Positions 49,052 to 57,449 of a DNA stretch of 64,000 nucleotides are shown here, in pieces. Source of the stretch: Streptomyces sp. S.PB5 (GTDB lineage: Bacteria > Actinomycetota > Actinomycetes > Streptomycetales > Streptomycetaceae); the NCBI RefSeq assembly GCF_030403745.1, contig NZ_JAQMWP010000008.1, forward strand, positions 248,001 to 312,000, read 5' to 3'. The translations under genes and the position numbers were made by a program. The notes under the pieces are model-generated. The model was not told where the DNA came from, searched no databases, and saw only the letters and a list, made by a program, of their open reading frames with translations. How positions within the stretch are numbered: position 1 is the stretch's first letter; each line of letters opens with the position of its first letter.

Positions 49052-50364
49052 CAGCGGAGGAACCCTTCGTAATTGCGCTGCTGGAGCTGACTCTCGATCT
49101 GCTTCACGGTCTCGAGACCCACACCCACGATGATCAGGATGCTGGTACCGCCGAACGGGAAGTTCTGGTTTGCCCCGAAACCAGCCAACGCAATTGTCGG
49201 GACGAGAGCGATCAGGCCCAAGTACAGCGAACCCGGCCAGGTGATCCGGTTGAGTACGTACGAGAGGTACTCAGCGGTCGGTCGGCCAGCCCGGATGCCC
49301 GGGATGAAGCCACCATACTTCTTCATGTTGTCGGCGACTTCCTCGGGGTTGAACGAGATAGCCACGTAGAAGAAGGCAAAGAACACGATCAGCAGGAAGT
49401 ACAAAGTGATGTAAATCGGGTGATCACCCTTGACGAGGTTCTGCTCGATCCAGGTTTTCCAGCCCGAGGTGCCACTCGAGAACTGCGCGATGAGGGCCGG
49501 GATGTAGAGCAGCGACGACGCGAAGATGACGGGAATCACACCCGCCTGGTTCACCTTCAGCGGGATGTACGTGGACGTACCGCCGTAGGCGCGGCGGCCG
49601 ATCATCCGCTTCGCGTACTGCACCGGAATACGGCGCTGGGCCTGCTCGACGAAGACCACCAGGCCGACCATGACCAGGCCGACGATGATGACAGTGCCGA
49701 ACTCGATCCAGCCGTCGGCCAGCGTGCCGGACTTCTTGATGGACCACAGCGCGGCCGGGAAGGTCGCGGCGATCGAGATGAACATCAGGATCGACATGCC
49801 GTTGCCGATGCCGCGGTCGGTGATGAGCTCACCGAGCCACATGACGACGGCCGTACCGGCGGTCATGGTGATGACCATGACGACGGTGGCAAAGATCGAG
49901 CGGTCCGGGACGATTCCCGACGCGGCGGTGCAGCCCTGGAACAGAGCGCCGCTGCGGGCGGTGGCGACGAGGCCGGTGCCCTGCAGAATGGCGAGCGCCA
50001 CGGTCAGGTAGCGGGTGTACTGCGTGATCTTCGCCGTACCGGCCGAGCCCTCCTTCTTGAGGGCTTCCAGGCGCGGGATCACGACGGTCAGTAGCTGCAG
50101 GATGATGCTCGCCGTGATGTACGGCATGATCCCGAGCGCGAAGATGGTGATCTGCAGCAGCGCTCCGCCGCTGAACATGTTGATCAGCCCAAGAGGACCC
50201 GTGTTTGCGGACGCCTCGTCGACGCACTGCTGAACGGACTTGTAGTCGATGCCCGGAATCGGGATGTGGGTACCAACCCGGTACACCACGATGATGCCCA
50301 GCGTGAAGAGCAGCTTCTTGCGCAGGTCGGGCGTCTTGAACGCCCGGGCGAACGCGGTGAGCAC
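49051..50364 (-). CDS. secY: Protein translocase subunit SecY
   Basis: 437 residues with ten membrane helices. It has N-terminal TLGIIVVYRVGTHIPIPGID, GIGNGMSILMFISI and the C-terminal LIVVGVGLETVKQIESQL. It forms the channel for Sec-dependent export. It is preceded by a 244-bp gap with a strong hairpin, which separates it from rplO. Confidence 0.99.
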   Translation of the reverse strand: MLTAFARAFKTPDLRKKLLFTLGIIVVYRVGTHIPIPGIDYKSVQQCVDEASANTGPLGLINMFSGGALLQITIFALGIMPYITASIILQLLTVVIPRLEALKKEGSAGTAKITQYTRYLTVALAILQGTGLVATARSGALFQGCTAASGIVPDRSIFATVVMVITMTAGTAVVMWLGELITDRGIGNGMSILMFISIAATFPAALWSIKKSGTLADGWIEFGTVIIVGLVMVGLVVFVEQAQRRIPVQYAKRMIGRRAYGGTSTYIPLKVNQAGVIPVIFASSLLYIPALIAQFSSGTSGWKTWIEQNLVKGDHPIYITLYFLLIVFFAFFYVAISFNPEEVADNMKKYGGFIPGIRAGRPTAEYLSYVLNRITWPGSLYLGLIALVPTIALAGFGANQNFPFGGTSILIIVGVGLETVKQIESQLQQRNYEGFLR

Positions 50365-50540
50365 GGTGCCTCCTGCGACCCCCGCGCTACTGCGTCAGAG
50401 GTGACGGTCTTGAGGTTCGACGGATAAAGACGAATACGTAACGGCCAGCTGCCGCTCAGAGTGCCCCACGTGAAGCACCCTGTGAAAGTTGGCAGTGCAG
50501 GCCACCTTACCGGCGCAACTGCCACCCTAGGAACGACCAA

Positions 50541-50572
50541 CCGGGGATACCCCATTTGTGGGGTATCCCCGG
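50541..50572 (-). terminator. 13-bp perfect hairpin between rplO and secY
   Basis: CCGGGGATACCCC (50541-50553), loop ATTTGT, GGGGTATCCCCGG (50560-50572). There is no U-tract. It lies 36 bp after the rplO stop and would stop or attenuate spc-operon transcripts before secY. Confidence 0.8.
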
Positions 50573-50608
50573 TCGGGATCGCTCAAGTCATCGAGACGCC
50601 TGTGGTGT

Positions 50609-51064
50609 TCAGACGAGCTCGGTGACGGTGCCGCCGGCGGCGGTGATCTTCTCCTTGGCGGAGCCGGAGACGGCGTCGACCGTCACCTGCAGCGCCACGG
50701 AGATCTCGCCCTGGCCGAGGACCTTGACGAGGCTGTTCTTGCGAACGGCGCCCTTGGCCACCAGACCCTCGACCGTGACCTCGCCACCCTCGGGGTAGAG
50801 CGCGGCCAGCTTGTCGAGGTTCACGACCTGGAACTCGGTCTTGAACGGGTTCTTGAAGCCCTTCAGCTTCGGAAGACGCATGTGGAGGGGCATCTGCCCA
50901 CCCTCGAAGCGCTCCGGAACCTGGTAGCGGGCCTTCGTGCCCTTGGTACCACGACCGGCCGTCTTACCCTTCGACGCCTCACCACGACCCACACGGGTCT
51001 TGGCGGTCTTGGCGCCCGGGGCGGGACGGAGGTTGTGGATCTTGAGCGGGTTGTTCTCCGCCAT
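50609..51064 (-). CDS. rplO: 50S ribosomal protein L15 (uL15)
   Basis: 151 residues: LKIHNLRPAPGAKTAKTRVG, RYQVPERFEGGQMPLHMRLP. Last ribosomal gene of the spc operon. It follows rpmD after 2 bp. Confidence 0.98.
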   Translation of the reverse strand: MAENNPLKIHNLRPAPGAKTAKTRVGRGEASKGKTAGRGTKGTKARYQVPERFEGGQMPLHMRLPKLKGFKNPFKTEFQVVNLDKLAALYPEGGEVTVEGLVAKGAVRKNSLVKVLGQGEISVALQVTVDAVSGSAKEKITAAGGTVTELV

Positions 51065-51066
51065 GA

Positions 51067-51249
51067 TCAGTCGACCTCCTCGACCGTCACGAGGTGGCGG
51101 ACGGTGTGCACCATGCCGCGGAACTCGGGGCGGTCCTCCTTGACGACCTGCGTGTTGATGCCCTTGAGACCAAGGGAACGCAGGGTGTCACGGTGGTTCT
51201 GCTTGCTGCCGATGTAGGACTTGACCTGCGTAATCTTGAGCTGCGCCAT
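51067..51249 (-). CDS. rpmD: 50S ribosomal protein L30 (uL30)
   Basis: 60 residues: AQLKITQVKSYIGSKQNHRD, TLRSLGLKGINTQVVKEDRP. Gap of 2 bp after rpsE. Confidence 0.98.
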   Translation of the reverse strand: MAQLKITQVKSYIGSKQNHRDTLRSLGLKGINTQVVKEDRPEFRGMVHTVRHLVTVEEVD

Positions 51250-51251
51250 GA

Positions 51252-51857
51252 TTACGCACCCGCCCCGGCACGCGCACGGAGAAGAGCCGCGGGAGCGACG
51301 TCCTCGAGGGGCAGACCACGGCGGGCCGCGATCTCCTCGGGACGCTGCAGACCCTTCAGGGCCTCCACGGTCGCGTGCACGATGTTGATGGCGTTGTCGG
51401 AGCCGAGCGACTTCGACAGCACGTCGTGGATACCGGCGCACTCGAGCACGGCACGCACCGGGCCACCGGCGATAACACCGGTACCGGGGGACGCGGGCTT
51501 GAGCAGAACGACGCCGGCAGCCTTCTCACCCTGGATGGGGTGCGGGATGGTGCCCTGGATACGGGGGACCTTGAAGAAGTGCTTCTTGGCCTCCTCAACA
51601 CCCTTGGCGATGGCGGCCGGCACCTCCTTGGCCTTGCCGTAACCGACACCCACGGTGCCGTCACCGTCGCCCACCACGACCAGCGCGGTGAAGCTGAAGC
51701 GACGACCACCCTTCACAACCTTGGCGACACGGTTGATCGCGACGACACGCTCAACGTAAGCGGTCTTCTCGGCGGCAGCAGCGCCACCGTCACGACCCTT
51801 ACGGTCCCGCCGCTCGCCGCCACCGGCACCGCTTCCGCGGCGCTGGGGTCCAGCCAT
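51252..51857 (-). CDS. rpsE: 30S ribosomal protein S5 (uS5)
   Basis: 201 residues with a Gly/Arg-rich N-terminal extension (GPQRRGSGAGGGERRDRKGR) and core VVAINRVAKVVKGGRRFSF, GVIAGGPVRAVLECAGIHDV. It shapes decoding accuracy on the 30S. Confidence 0.98.
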   Translation of the reverse strand: MAGPQRRGSGAGGGERRDRKGRDGGAAAAEKTAYVERVVAINRVAKVVKGGRRFSFTALVVVGDGDGTVGVGYGKAKEVPAAIAKGVEEAKKHFFKVPRIQGTIPHPIQGEKAAGVVLLKPASPGTGVIAGGPVRAVLECAGIHDVLSKSLGSDNAINIVHATVEALKGLQRPEEIAARRGLPLEDVAPAALLRARAGAGA

Positions 51858-51893
51858 TGGATTACCTCTCTCTTTCCGCTAGCTACGAGCGGC

Positions 51894-52277
51894 TCAGAAC
51901 TTGAGCCCGGCTTCGCGGGCGGCGTCCGCCAGGGCGGCGATGCGCCCGGCGTACTGGTTGCCACCACGGTCGAATACGACAGCCTCGACACCGGCGGCCT
52001 TGGCGCGCTCGGCGACCAGGGCGCCGACCGACTTGGCCTGCGCGGACTTGTCGCCCTCGTTGCCGCGGATCGAGGTGTCCAGGGTCGACGCCGACGCCAG
52101 GGTGTGACCCTTGATGTCGTCGATGACCTGGGCCACGATGTGGCGGTTCGAGCGCGTGACTACGAGACGCGGACGCTCAGCCGTACCCGAGATGTTCTTA
52201 CGGATACGGATGTGACGGCGCTTGATCGCGGCGCGCTTGTAGGCGTCGCCCTTGAGGATCTTCTGTCCGTATGCCAT
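51894..52277 (-). CDS. rplR: 50S ribosomal protein L18 (uL18)
   Basis: 127 residues: RHIRIRKNISGTAERPRLVV, VVFDRGGNQYAGRIAALADA. It binds 5S rRNA. It follows rplF after 3 bp. Confidence 0.98.
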   Translation of the reverse strand: MAYGQKILKGDAYKRAAIKRRHIRIRKNISGTAERPRLVVTRSNRHIVAQVIDDIKGHTLASASTLDTSIRGNEGDKSAQAKSVGALVAERAKAAGVEAVVFDRGGNQYAGRIAALADAAREAGLKF

Positions 52278-52280
52278 GGC

Positions 52281-52820
52281 TTACTTACCCGCCTTTCCGA
52301 CCTTGCGGCGGATGACTTCGCCCTCGTACTTGACGCCCTTGGCCTTGTACGGGTCGGGCTTGCGCAGCTTGCGGATGTTGGCCGCAACCTCGCCGACCTT
52401 CTGCTTGTCGATGCCCTCGACCGAGAACCGGGTGGGGGCCTCCACCTTGAAGGTGATGCCCTCGGGGGCCTCGACGGTGATCGGGTGGCTGTAGCCCAGA
52501 GCGAACTCCAGGTTCGAACCCTTGGCGGTCACTCGGTAACCGACACCGCTGATCTCGAGCTTCTTCACGTAACCCTCGGTCACGCCGGTGATCATGTTCG
52601 CCACCAGCGTGCGGGACAGGCCGTGCAGGGCCTTGTTCTGACGCTCGTCGTTCGGGCGGGTGACGTTCAGAACGCCGTCCTCACCCTTAGCGATCTCGAT
52701 CGGCGCAGCGACGGTGTGGGTCAGCGAGCCCTTGGGGCCCTTGACCGAGACCGTGCGGCCGTCGATGGTGACGTCCACGCCGGCGGGAACCGTGATGGGG
52801 AGCTTGCCAATACGCGACAT
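52281..52820 (-). CDS. rplF: 50S ribosomal protein L6 (uL6)
   Basis: 179 residues: MSRIGKLPITVPAGVDVTID, LGYSHPITVEAPEGITF, KPDPYKAKGVKYEGEVIRRK. The ATG at 52820 is the conserved start; the frame extends upstream to 52874 without support. Confidence 0.98.
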   Translation of the reverse strand: MSRIGKLPITVPAGVDVTIDGRTVSVKGPKGSLTHTVAAPIEIAKGEDGVLNVTRPNDERQNKALHGLSRTLVANMITGVTEGYVKKLEISGVGYRVTAKGSNLEFALGYSHPITVEAPEGITFKVEAPTRFSVEGIDKQKVGEVAANIRKLRKPDPYKAKGVKYEGEVIRRKVGKAGK

Positions 52821-52845
52821 AGCTTTTTCCTCCGATTCCTTTCCG

Positions 52846-53244
52846 CTACCAGACGTAGGCGAGGACTTCCCCACCCACGCCCTTCTTGCCGGCCTGCTTG
52901 TCGGTCAGGAGACCGTGCGACGTGGAGATGATCGCCACGCCGAGGCCACCGAGGACCTTGGGCAGGTTGGTGGACTTCGCGTAAACCCGGAGACCGGGCT
53001 TGGAGATCCGCTTGATGCCCGCGATGGAGCGCTCACGGTTGGGGCCGAACTTCAGCTCCAGGACGAGGTTCTTGCCGACCTCGGCGTCCTCGACCTTCCA
53101 GCCCGTGATGAAGCCCTCCTGCTGGAGGATCTCCGCGATGTGCGACTTGATCTTCGATGCCGGCATCGTCACGGAGTCGTGGTATGCCGAGTTCGCGTTC
53201 CGCAGACGCGTAAGCATGTCTGCGATCGGATCAGTCATGGTCAT
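52846..53244 (-). CDS. rpsH: 30S ribosomal protein S8 (uS8)
   Basis: 132 residues: MTMTDPIADMLTRLRNANSA, GLGVAIISTSHGLLTDKQAG. In E. coli S8 is the spc-operon repressor. The 211-bp gap to rpsN upstream is unusually long for this operon and could hold a regulatory structure. Confidence 0.98.
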   Translation of the reverse strand: MTMTDPIADMLTRLRNANSAYHDSVTMPASKIKSHIAEILQQEGFITGWKVEDAEVGKNLVLELKFGPNRERSIAGIKRISKPGLRVYAKSTNLPKVLGGLGVAIISTSHGLLTDKQAGKKGVGGEVLAYVW

Positions 53245-53455
53245 GAATTGGCCTTCGGCCTCTCTCGCCGGGGTTTCCAGGTGCCCATCCCTCTCCTCGA
53301 TCCGAGACGAGGCGGGTGCGGTGCGGTGGACCTACGGCGTAGTAAGTCGTACGGGCGTCAGGGCGCCCAACCCTCCCAGCCTAAGCCATGGAGGGGTGGG
53401 CCCCTGACCACCCAGATGCTTACCGAGAGCTTCGGGAATCCCTAAAAAGCGGGGA

Positions 53456-53641
53456 TTACCAGGAGCTCTTGGTCACGCCCGGCAGCTCGCCACGGTGAGC
53501 CATCTCACGAAGGCACACGCGGCACAGGCCGAACTTGCGGTACACGGAGTGCGGACGGCCGCAGCGCTGGCAGCGGGTGTACGCACGCACACCGAACTTG
53601 GGCTTGCGAGCAGCCTTGGCAATCAGAGCCTTCTTCGCCAT
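53456..53641 (-). CDS. rpsN: 30S ribosomal protein S14, zinc-binding type Z (uS14)
   Basis: 61 residues: MAKKALIAKAARKPKFGVRA, YTRCQRCGRPHSVYRKFGLC, RVCLREM. The two CxxC pairs bind zinc. Many streptomycetes keep a zinc-free paralogue elsewhere; this is the zinc form. The ATG at 53641 lies 5 bp after rplE. Confidence 0.98.
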   Translation of the reverse strand: MAKKALIAKAARKPKFGVRAYTRCQRCGRPHSVYRKFGLCRVCLREMAHRGELPGVTKSSW

Positions 53642-53646
53642 CTCGC

Positions 53647-54204
53647 TCACGCCTCCTTGAAGGGGAAGCCGAGGTGACGAAGGAGCGCGCGGCCCTCAGC
53701 GTCGTTGGTCGCCGTGGTCACCACGGTGATGTCCATGCCCCGGGTACGGTCGATCTTGTCCTGGTCGATCTCGTGGAACATGACCTGCTCGGTGAGACCG
53801 AAGGTGTAGTTGCCACGGCCGTCGAACTGCTTGGGGGACAGACCACGGAAGTCGCGGATGCGCGGGAGCGCGAGCGACAGGGTGCGGTCCAGGAACTCCC
53901 ACATGCGGTCGCCACGGAGCGTGACGTGGGCACCGATCGGCTGGCCCTCACGCAGCTTGAACTGCGCGATGGACTTGCGGGCCTTGGTGACGGCCGGCTT
54001 CTGACCGGTGATCGTGGTGAGGTCGCGGATGGCGCCCTCGATCAGCTTGGAGTCGCGGGCGGCGTCGCCCACACCCATGTTGACCACGATCTTGACGAGG
54101 CCGGGGATCTGCATGACGTTCTCGTAGGAGAACTCCTCACGCAGCTTGCCCGCGATCTCCTCGCGGTACTTCGTCTTGAGACGCGGAGTCGTGGTGGTAG
54201 CCAT
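53647..54204 (-). CDS. rplE: 50S ribosomal protein L5 (uL5)
   Basis: 185 residues: RLKTKYREEIAGKLREEFSY, VVNMGVGDAARDSKLIEGAI, GNYTFGLTEQVMFHEIDQDK. It binds 5S rRNA and the P-site tRNA. The start overlaps the rplX stop by one base (TGATG). Confidence 0.98.
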   Translation of the reverse strand: MATTTTPRLKTKYREEIAGKLREEFSYENVMQIPGLVKIVVNMGVGDAARDSKLIEGAIRDLTTITGQKPAVTKARKSIAQFKLREGQPIGAHVTLRGDRMWEFLDRTLSLALPRIRDFRGLSPKQFDGRGNYTFGLTEQVMFHEIDQDKIDRTRGMDITVVTTATNDAEGRALLRHLGFPFKEA

Positions 54205-54527
54205 CAGATGTCCTCACCCGTCCGCTTGGCAACGCGGATCTTGTTGCCCTCGTCGTCGAAGCGGTAACCGACACGCGTGACGACCTTGTTGCCGTCCTTC
54301 TCCACGACCAGCTGGACGTTGGAGACGTGGATCGGGGCCTCGGTCGTGACGATGCCGCCGGCCTGGGAACCGCGAGCGGTCGGGCCGGCCTTGGTGTGCT
54401 TCTTGACCCGGTTGACACCCTCGACCAGGACACGCTCGTCGCGCGGGTAAGCGGCAATGACCTTGCCCTGCTTGCCCTTGTCCTTGCCGGTGATGACCTG
54501 GACCAGGTCGCCCTTCTTGATCTTCAT
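54204..54527 (-). CDS. rplX: 50S ribosomal protein L24 (uL24)
   Basis: 107 residues: MKIKKGDLVQVITGKDKGKQ, with KOW motif, VEGVNRVKKHTKAG. It is an early assembly protein of the 50S subunit. It follows rplN by 2 bp. Confidence 0.98.
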   Translation of the reverse strand: MKIKKGDLVQVITGKDKGKQGKVIAAYPRDERVLVEGVNRVKKHTKAGPTARGSQAGGIVTTEAPIHVSNVQLVVEKDGNKVVTRVGYRFDDEGNKIRVAKRTGEDI

Positions 54528-54529
54528 GC

Positions 54530-54898
54530 TTACAGCACCTCCGGAGCCAGCGAGATGATCTTCATGAACTTCTTCTCGCGCAGCTCACGCCCGACCGGGC
54601 CGAAGATGCGGGTGCCGCGAGGGTCGCCGTCGTTCTTCAGAATGACGGCGGCGTTCTCGTCGAAGCGGATGTACGAGCCGTCCGGACGGCGGCGCTCCTT
54701 GACGGTGCGAACGATGACCGCCTTGACGACGTCACCCTTCTTCACGTTGCCACCGGGGATCGCGTCCTTGACGGTGGCGACGATGACGTCACCGATGCCC
54801 GCGTAGCGGCGACCGGAGCCACCGAGCACACGGATGCAAAGGATCTCCTTCGCACCAGTGTTGTCGGCGACACGCAGTCGCGACTCCTGCTGGATCAC
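54530..54898 (-). CDS. rplN: 50S ribosomal protein L14 (uL14)
   Basis: 122 residues from a GTG at 54898 with GGAG upstream: IQQESRLRVADNTGAKEILC, VLGGSGRRYAGIGDVIVATV. First gene of the spc operon. Confidence 0.98.
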   Translation of the reverse strand: MIQQESRLRVADNTGAKEILCIRVLGGSGRRYAGIGDVIVATVKDAIPGGNVKKGDVVKAVIVRTVKERRRPDGSYIRFDENAAVILKNDGDPRGTRIFGPVGRELREKKFMKIISLAPEVL

Positions 54899-54926
54899 GT
54901 CTATCTCCTGTTTGTCTGCCGGTTCC

Positions 54927-54994
54927 CCGGGAGCCGCTCAGCGAGCGGCTCCCGGAGCCTGGCGGAACTGTCCTGCGGGATGATCCCCGCAGGA
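54927..54994 (-). terminator. Two consecutive hairpins at the S10/spc operon boundary
   Basis: Hairpin 1: TCCTGCGGG (54971-54979) with CCCGCAGGA (54986-54994), directly after the rpsQ stop. Hairpin 2: CCGGGAGCCGCT (54927-54938) with AGCGGCTCCCGG (54944-54955). Together they fill the 98-bp rpsQ-rplN gap and suggest termination or attenuation between the operons. Confidence 0.8.
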
Positions 54995-54996
54995 AA

Positions 54997-55284
54997 TTAC
55001 TTGGCCTTCTCGAGGATCTCGACGACGCGCCACCGCTTCGTGGCGGACAGCGGCCGGGTCTCCGCGAGGAGGACACGGTCGCCGACGCCGGCGGCGTTCT
55101 GCTCGTCGTGCGCCTTGAGCTTGTTGGTACGGCGGATGACCTTGCCGTACAGCGCGTGCTTGACGCGGTCCTCGACAGCGACGACGACGGTCTTGTCCAT
55201 CTTGTCGCTGACGACGAGACCCTCACGGGTCTTGCGGAAGCCGCGGGCCTCTGCAGTCTGCTCAGTCACGTTGCTCTCACTCAT
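54997..55284 (-). CDS. rpsQ: 30S ribosomal protein S17 (uS17)
   Basis: 95 residues: RGFRKTREGLVVSDKMDKTV, GDRVLLAETRPLSATKRWRV. Last gene of the S10 operon. The start overlaps the rpmC stop by one base. Confidence 0.98.
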   Translation of the reverse strand: MSESNVTEQTAEARGFRKTREGLVVSDKMDKTVVVAVEDRVKHALYGKVIRRTNKLKAHDEQNAAGVGDRVLLAETRPLSATKRWRVVEILEKAK

Positions 55285-55508
55285 CAGGCGCTCTCCACCG
55301 TCTCGATGCCCAGCTCGCGCTCACGCATCAGGGTGTAGATCCGCGCGATGTCCTTACGGACGGCCTTCAGCCGACCGTGGTTCTCGAGCTGACCGGTCGC
55401 CGCCTGGAAGCGGAGGTTGAACAGCTCTTCCTTGGCCTCGCGGAGCTTGTTCAGCAGCTCCTCGTTGCCCAGCTCGCGCAGCTCGGACGCCTTGGTACCG
55501 GCCGACAT
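55284..55508 (-). CDS. rpmC: 50S ribosomal protein L29 (uL29)
   Basis: 74 residues: MSAGTKASELRELGNEELLN, LRFQAATGQLENHGRLKAVR. The ATG at 55508 overlaps the rplP stop by one base (TGATG); a GTG one codon earlier is possible. Confidence 0.97.
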   Translation of the reverse strand: MSAGTKASELRELGNEELLNKLREAKEELFNLRFQAATGQLENHGRLKAVRKDIARIYTLMRERELGIETVESA

Positions 55509-55927
55509 CACGCTTCACCTGCCTCGCGCTTGACGATCCGGCACTTCATCGGCAGCTTGTGGGCCGCACGAGTCAGAGCTTCACGCGCAATCTTCTCGTT
55601 CGGGTAGGACAGCTCGAACATCACCCGACCCGGGTGAACGTTCGCGATCCACCACTCCGGCGAACCCTTACCGGAACCCATGCGGGTCTCGGCAGGCTTC
55701 TTCGTGAGCGGGCGGTCCGGGTAGATGTTGATCCAGACCTTGCCGCCACGCTTGATGTGGCGGGTCATGGCGATACGGGCCGCCTCGATCTGGCGGTTGG
55801 TCACGTACGCCGGCGTGAGGGCCTGAATGCCGTACTCGCCGAACGCGACCGTCGTACCGCCCTTGGCCTGACCACGGCGCTTCGGGTGGTGCTGCTTGCG
55901 GTGCTTGACCCTACGGGGGATCAGCAT
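55508..55927 (-). CDS. rplP: 50S ribosomal protein L16 (uL16)
   Basis: 139 residues: MLIPRRVKHRKQHHPKRRGQ, WINIYPDRPLTKKPAETRMG. It organises the A-site tRNA contact on the 50S. It follows rpsC by 5 bp. Confidence 0.98.
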   Translation of the reverse strand: MLIPRRVKHRKQHHPKRRGQAKGGTTVAFGEYGIQALTPAYVTNRQIEAARIAMTRHIKRGGKVWINIYPDRPLTKKPAETRMGSGKGSPEWWIANVHPGRVMFELSYPNEKIAREALTRAAHKLPMKCRIVKREAGEA

Positions 55928-55932
55928 GTCGG

Positions 55933-56763
55933 TCAGGCCTCCGTTCCGGTGCTCTCAGCCGGAGCGGCGGCGGCGGGAGCCTCGGCCTTGGGGGCCTCGG
56001 CGCCGGCAGCCTGCTGCGGCTTACGACCGCGACCGCCGCGCTCGCCGCCACGGCCACCACGGGCCGGACGGTCGGCGCCACCACGGGCCGGGCGGTTACC
56101 CGCACGGGCCGCGGCGTTCTCGGCGCGGACCTCGGCGATGTTCTTGACATCGCCCTTGTAGATCCAGACCTTCACACCGATGCGGCCGAAGGTCGTCTTG
56201 GCCTCGAAGAAGCCGTAGTCCACGTTCGCGCGGAGCGTGTGCAGGGGCACACGGCCCTCGCGGTAGAACTCCGAGCGGGACATCTCGGCGCCACCGAGGC
56301 GGCCACCGCACTGGATCTTGATGCCCTTGGCGCCGGCCTTCATCGCCGACTGCATGCTCTTACGCATGGCGCGACGGAAGGAGACGCGGGAGGAGAGCTG
56401 CTCGGCGACGGCCTGAGCAACCAGCTGAGCGTCCGTCTCGGGGTTCTTGACCTCGAGGATGTTCAGCTGGACCTGCTTGCCCGTGAGCTTCTCGAGGTCA
56501 CCGCGGATGCGGTCGGCCTCGGCGCCACGGCGGCCGATGACGATGCCCGGACGCGCGGTGTGGATGTCCACGCGGACGCGGTCACGGGTGCGCTCGATCT
56601 CCACCTTCGAGATGCCGGCGCGCTCCATGCCGGACGTCATCATCCGACGGATGGCGACGTCTTCCTTGACGTAGTCCTTGTACAGCTTGTCGGCGTACCA
56701 CCGGGACTTGAAGTCCGTGGTGACACCGAGCCGGAACCCATGCGGGTTAACCTTCTGGCCCAT
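55933..56763 (-). CDS. rpsC: 30S ribosomal protein S3 (uS3) with Arg/Gly and Ala-rich tail
   Basis: 276 residues. Core: MGQKVNPHGFRLGVTTDFKS, KH domain RPGIVIGRRGAEADRIRGDL. The last 60 residues are repeats of RPARGG/GGRGG then Ala/Pro/Glu, as in other streptomycetes. It overlaps rplV by one base. Confidence 0.98.
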   Translation of the reverse strand: MGQKVNPHGFRLGVTTDFKSRWYADKLYKDYVKEDVAIRRMMTSGMERAGISKVEIERTRDRVRVDIHTARPGIVIGRRGAEADRIRGDLEKLTGKQVQLNILEVKNPETDAQLVAQAVAEQLSSRVSFRRAMRKSMQSAMKAGAKGIKIQCGGRLGGAEMSRSEFYREGRVPLHTLRANVDYGFFEAKTTFGRIGVKVWIYKGDVKNIAEVRAENAAARAGNRPARGGADRPARGGRGGERGGRGRKPQQAAGAEAPKAEAPAAAAPAESTGTEA

Positions 56764-57110
56764 TACCGGGTTCCTTCCTTGCTGCTGACGACCACGGTGA
56801 TGTGGCTGGTCCGCTTGCGGATCCGGTAGGCACGGCCCTGGGCGCGCGGACGGAACCGCTTCAGGGTCGGGCCCTCGTCGACGTAGGCCTCGGAGATGAA
56901 GAGGCTGTCGGCGTCGGTGTGGTCGTAGTTGTGCGCGGCGTTGGCGATGGCGCTGTCGAGCACCTTGCCGACCGGCACGGAGGCTGCCTGCGGAGCGAAT
57001 CGCAGAACAGCCTGAGCCTCCGTGGCATCCATGCCACGGATCAGGTCCACCACGCGGCGGGCCTTCATGGGCGTGACGCGGATGTACCGCGCCTGGGCCC
57101 TGGCTTCCAT
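56763..57110 (-). CDS. rplV: 50S ribosomal protein L22 (uL22)
   Basis: 115 residues: MEARAQARYIRVTPMKARRV, LDSAIANAAHNYDHTDADSL, RFRPRAQGRAYRIRKRTSHI. Its loop lines the exit tunnel. Confidence 0.98.
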   Translation of the reverse strand: MEARAQARYIRVTPMKARRVVDLIRGMDATEAQAVLRFAPQAASVPVGKVLDSAIANAAHNYDHTDADSLFISEAYVDEGPTLKRFRPRAQGRAYRIRKRTSHITVVVSSKEGTR

Positions 57111-57155
57111 GGTTGTCCCTCTCAGTTACTTACGTGTCTGAAGTGCGATCCGCTA

Positions 57156-57437
57156 CTAGCGGCGCTTCGACTTCCGGTCTTCCTTGACGTGACCCCGGAA
57201 GGTACGAGTCGGCGAGAACTCGCCGAGCTTGTGACCGACCATCGACTCGGTGACGAACACCGGGATGTGGGTCTTGCCGTTGTGCACCGCGAGCGTGTGG
57301 CCGAGCATGGCCGGCACGATCATGGAGCGACGGGACCAGGTCTTGATGACGTTCTTGGTGCCGGCTTCGTTCTGGGCGTCCACCTTCTTGATCAGGTGGT
57401 CGTCGACGAAGGGCCCCTTCTTGAGACTGCGCGGCAT
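57156..57437 (-). CDS. rpsS: 30S ribosomal protein S19 (uS19)
   Basis: 93 residues: MPRSLKKGPFVDDHLIKKVD, TWSRRSMIVPAMLGHTLAVH. It follows rplB by 12 bp. Confidence 0.98.
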   Translation of the reverse strand: MPRSLKKGPFVDDHLIKKVDAQNEAGTKNVIKTWSRRSMIVPAMLGHTLAVHNGKTHIPVFVTESMVGHKLGEFSPTRTFRGHVKEDRKSKRR

Positions 57438-57449
57438 CTAAACCCGCTC

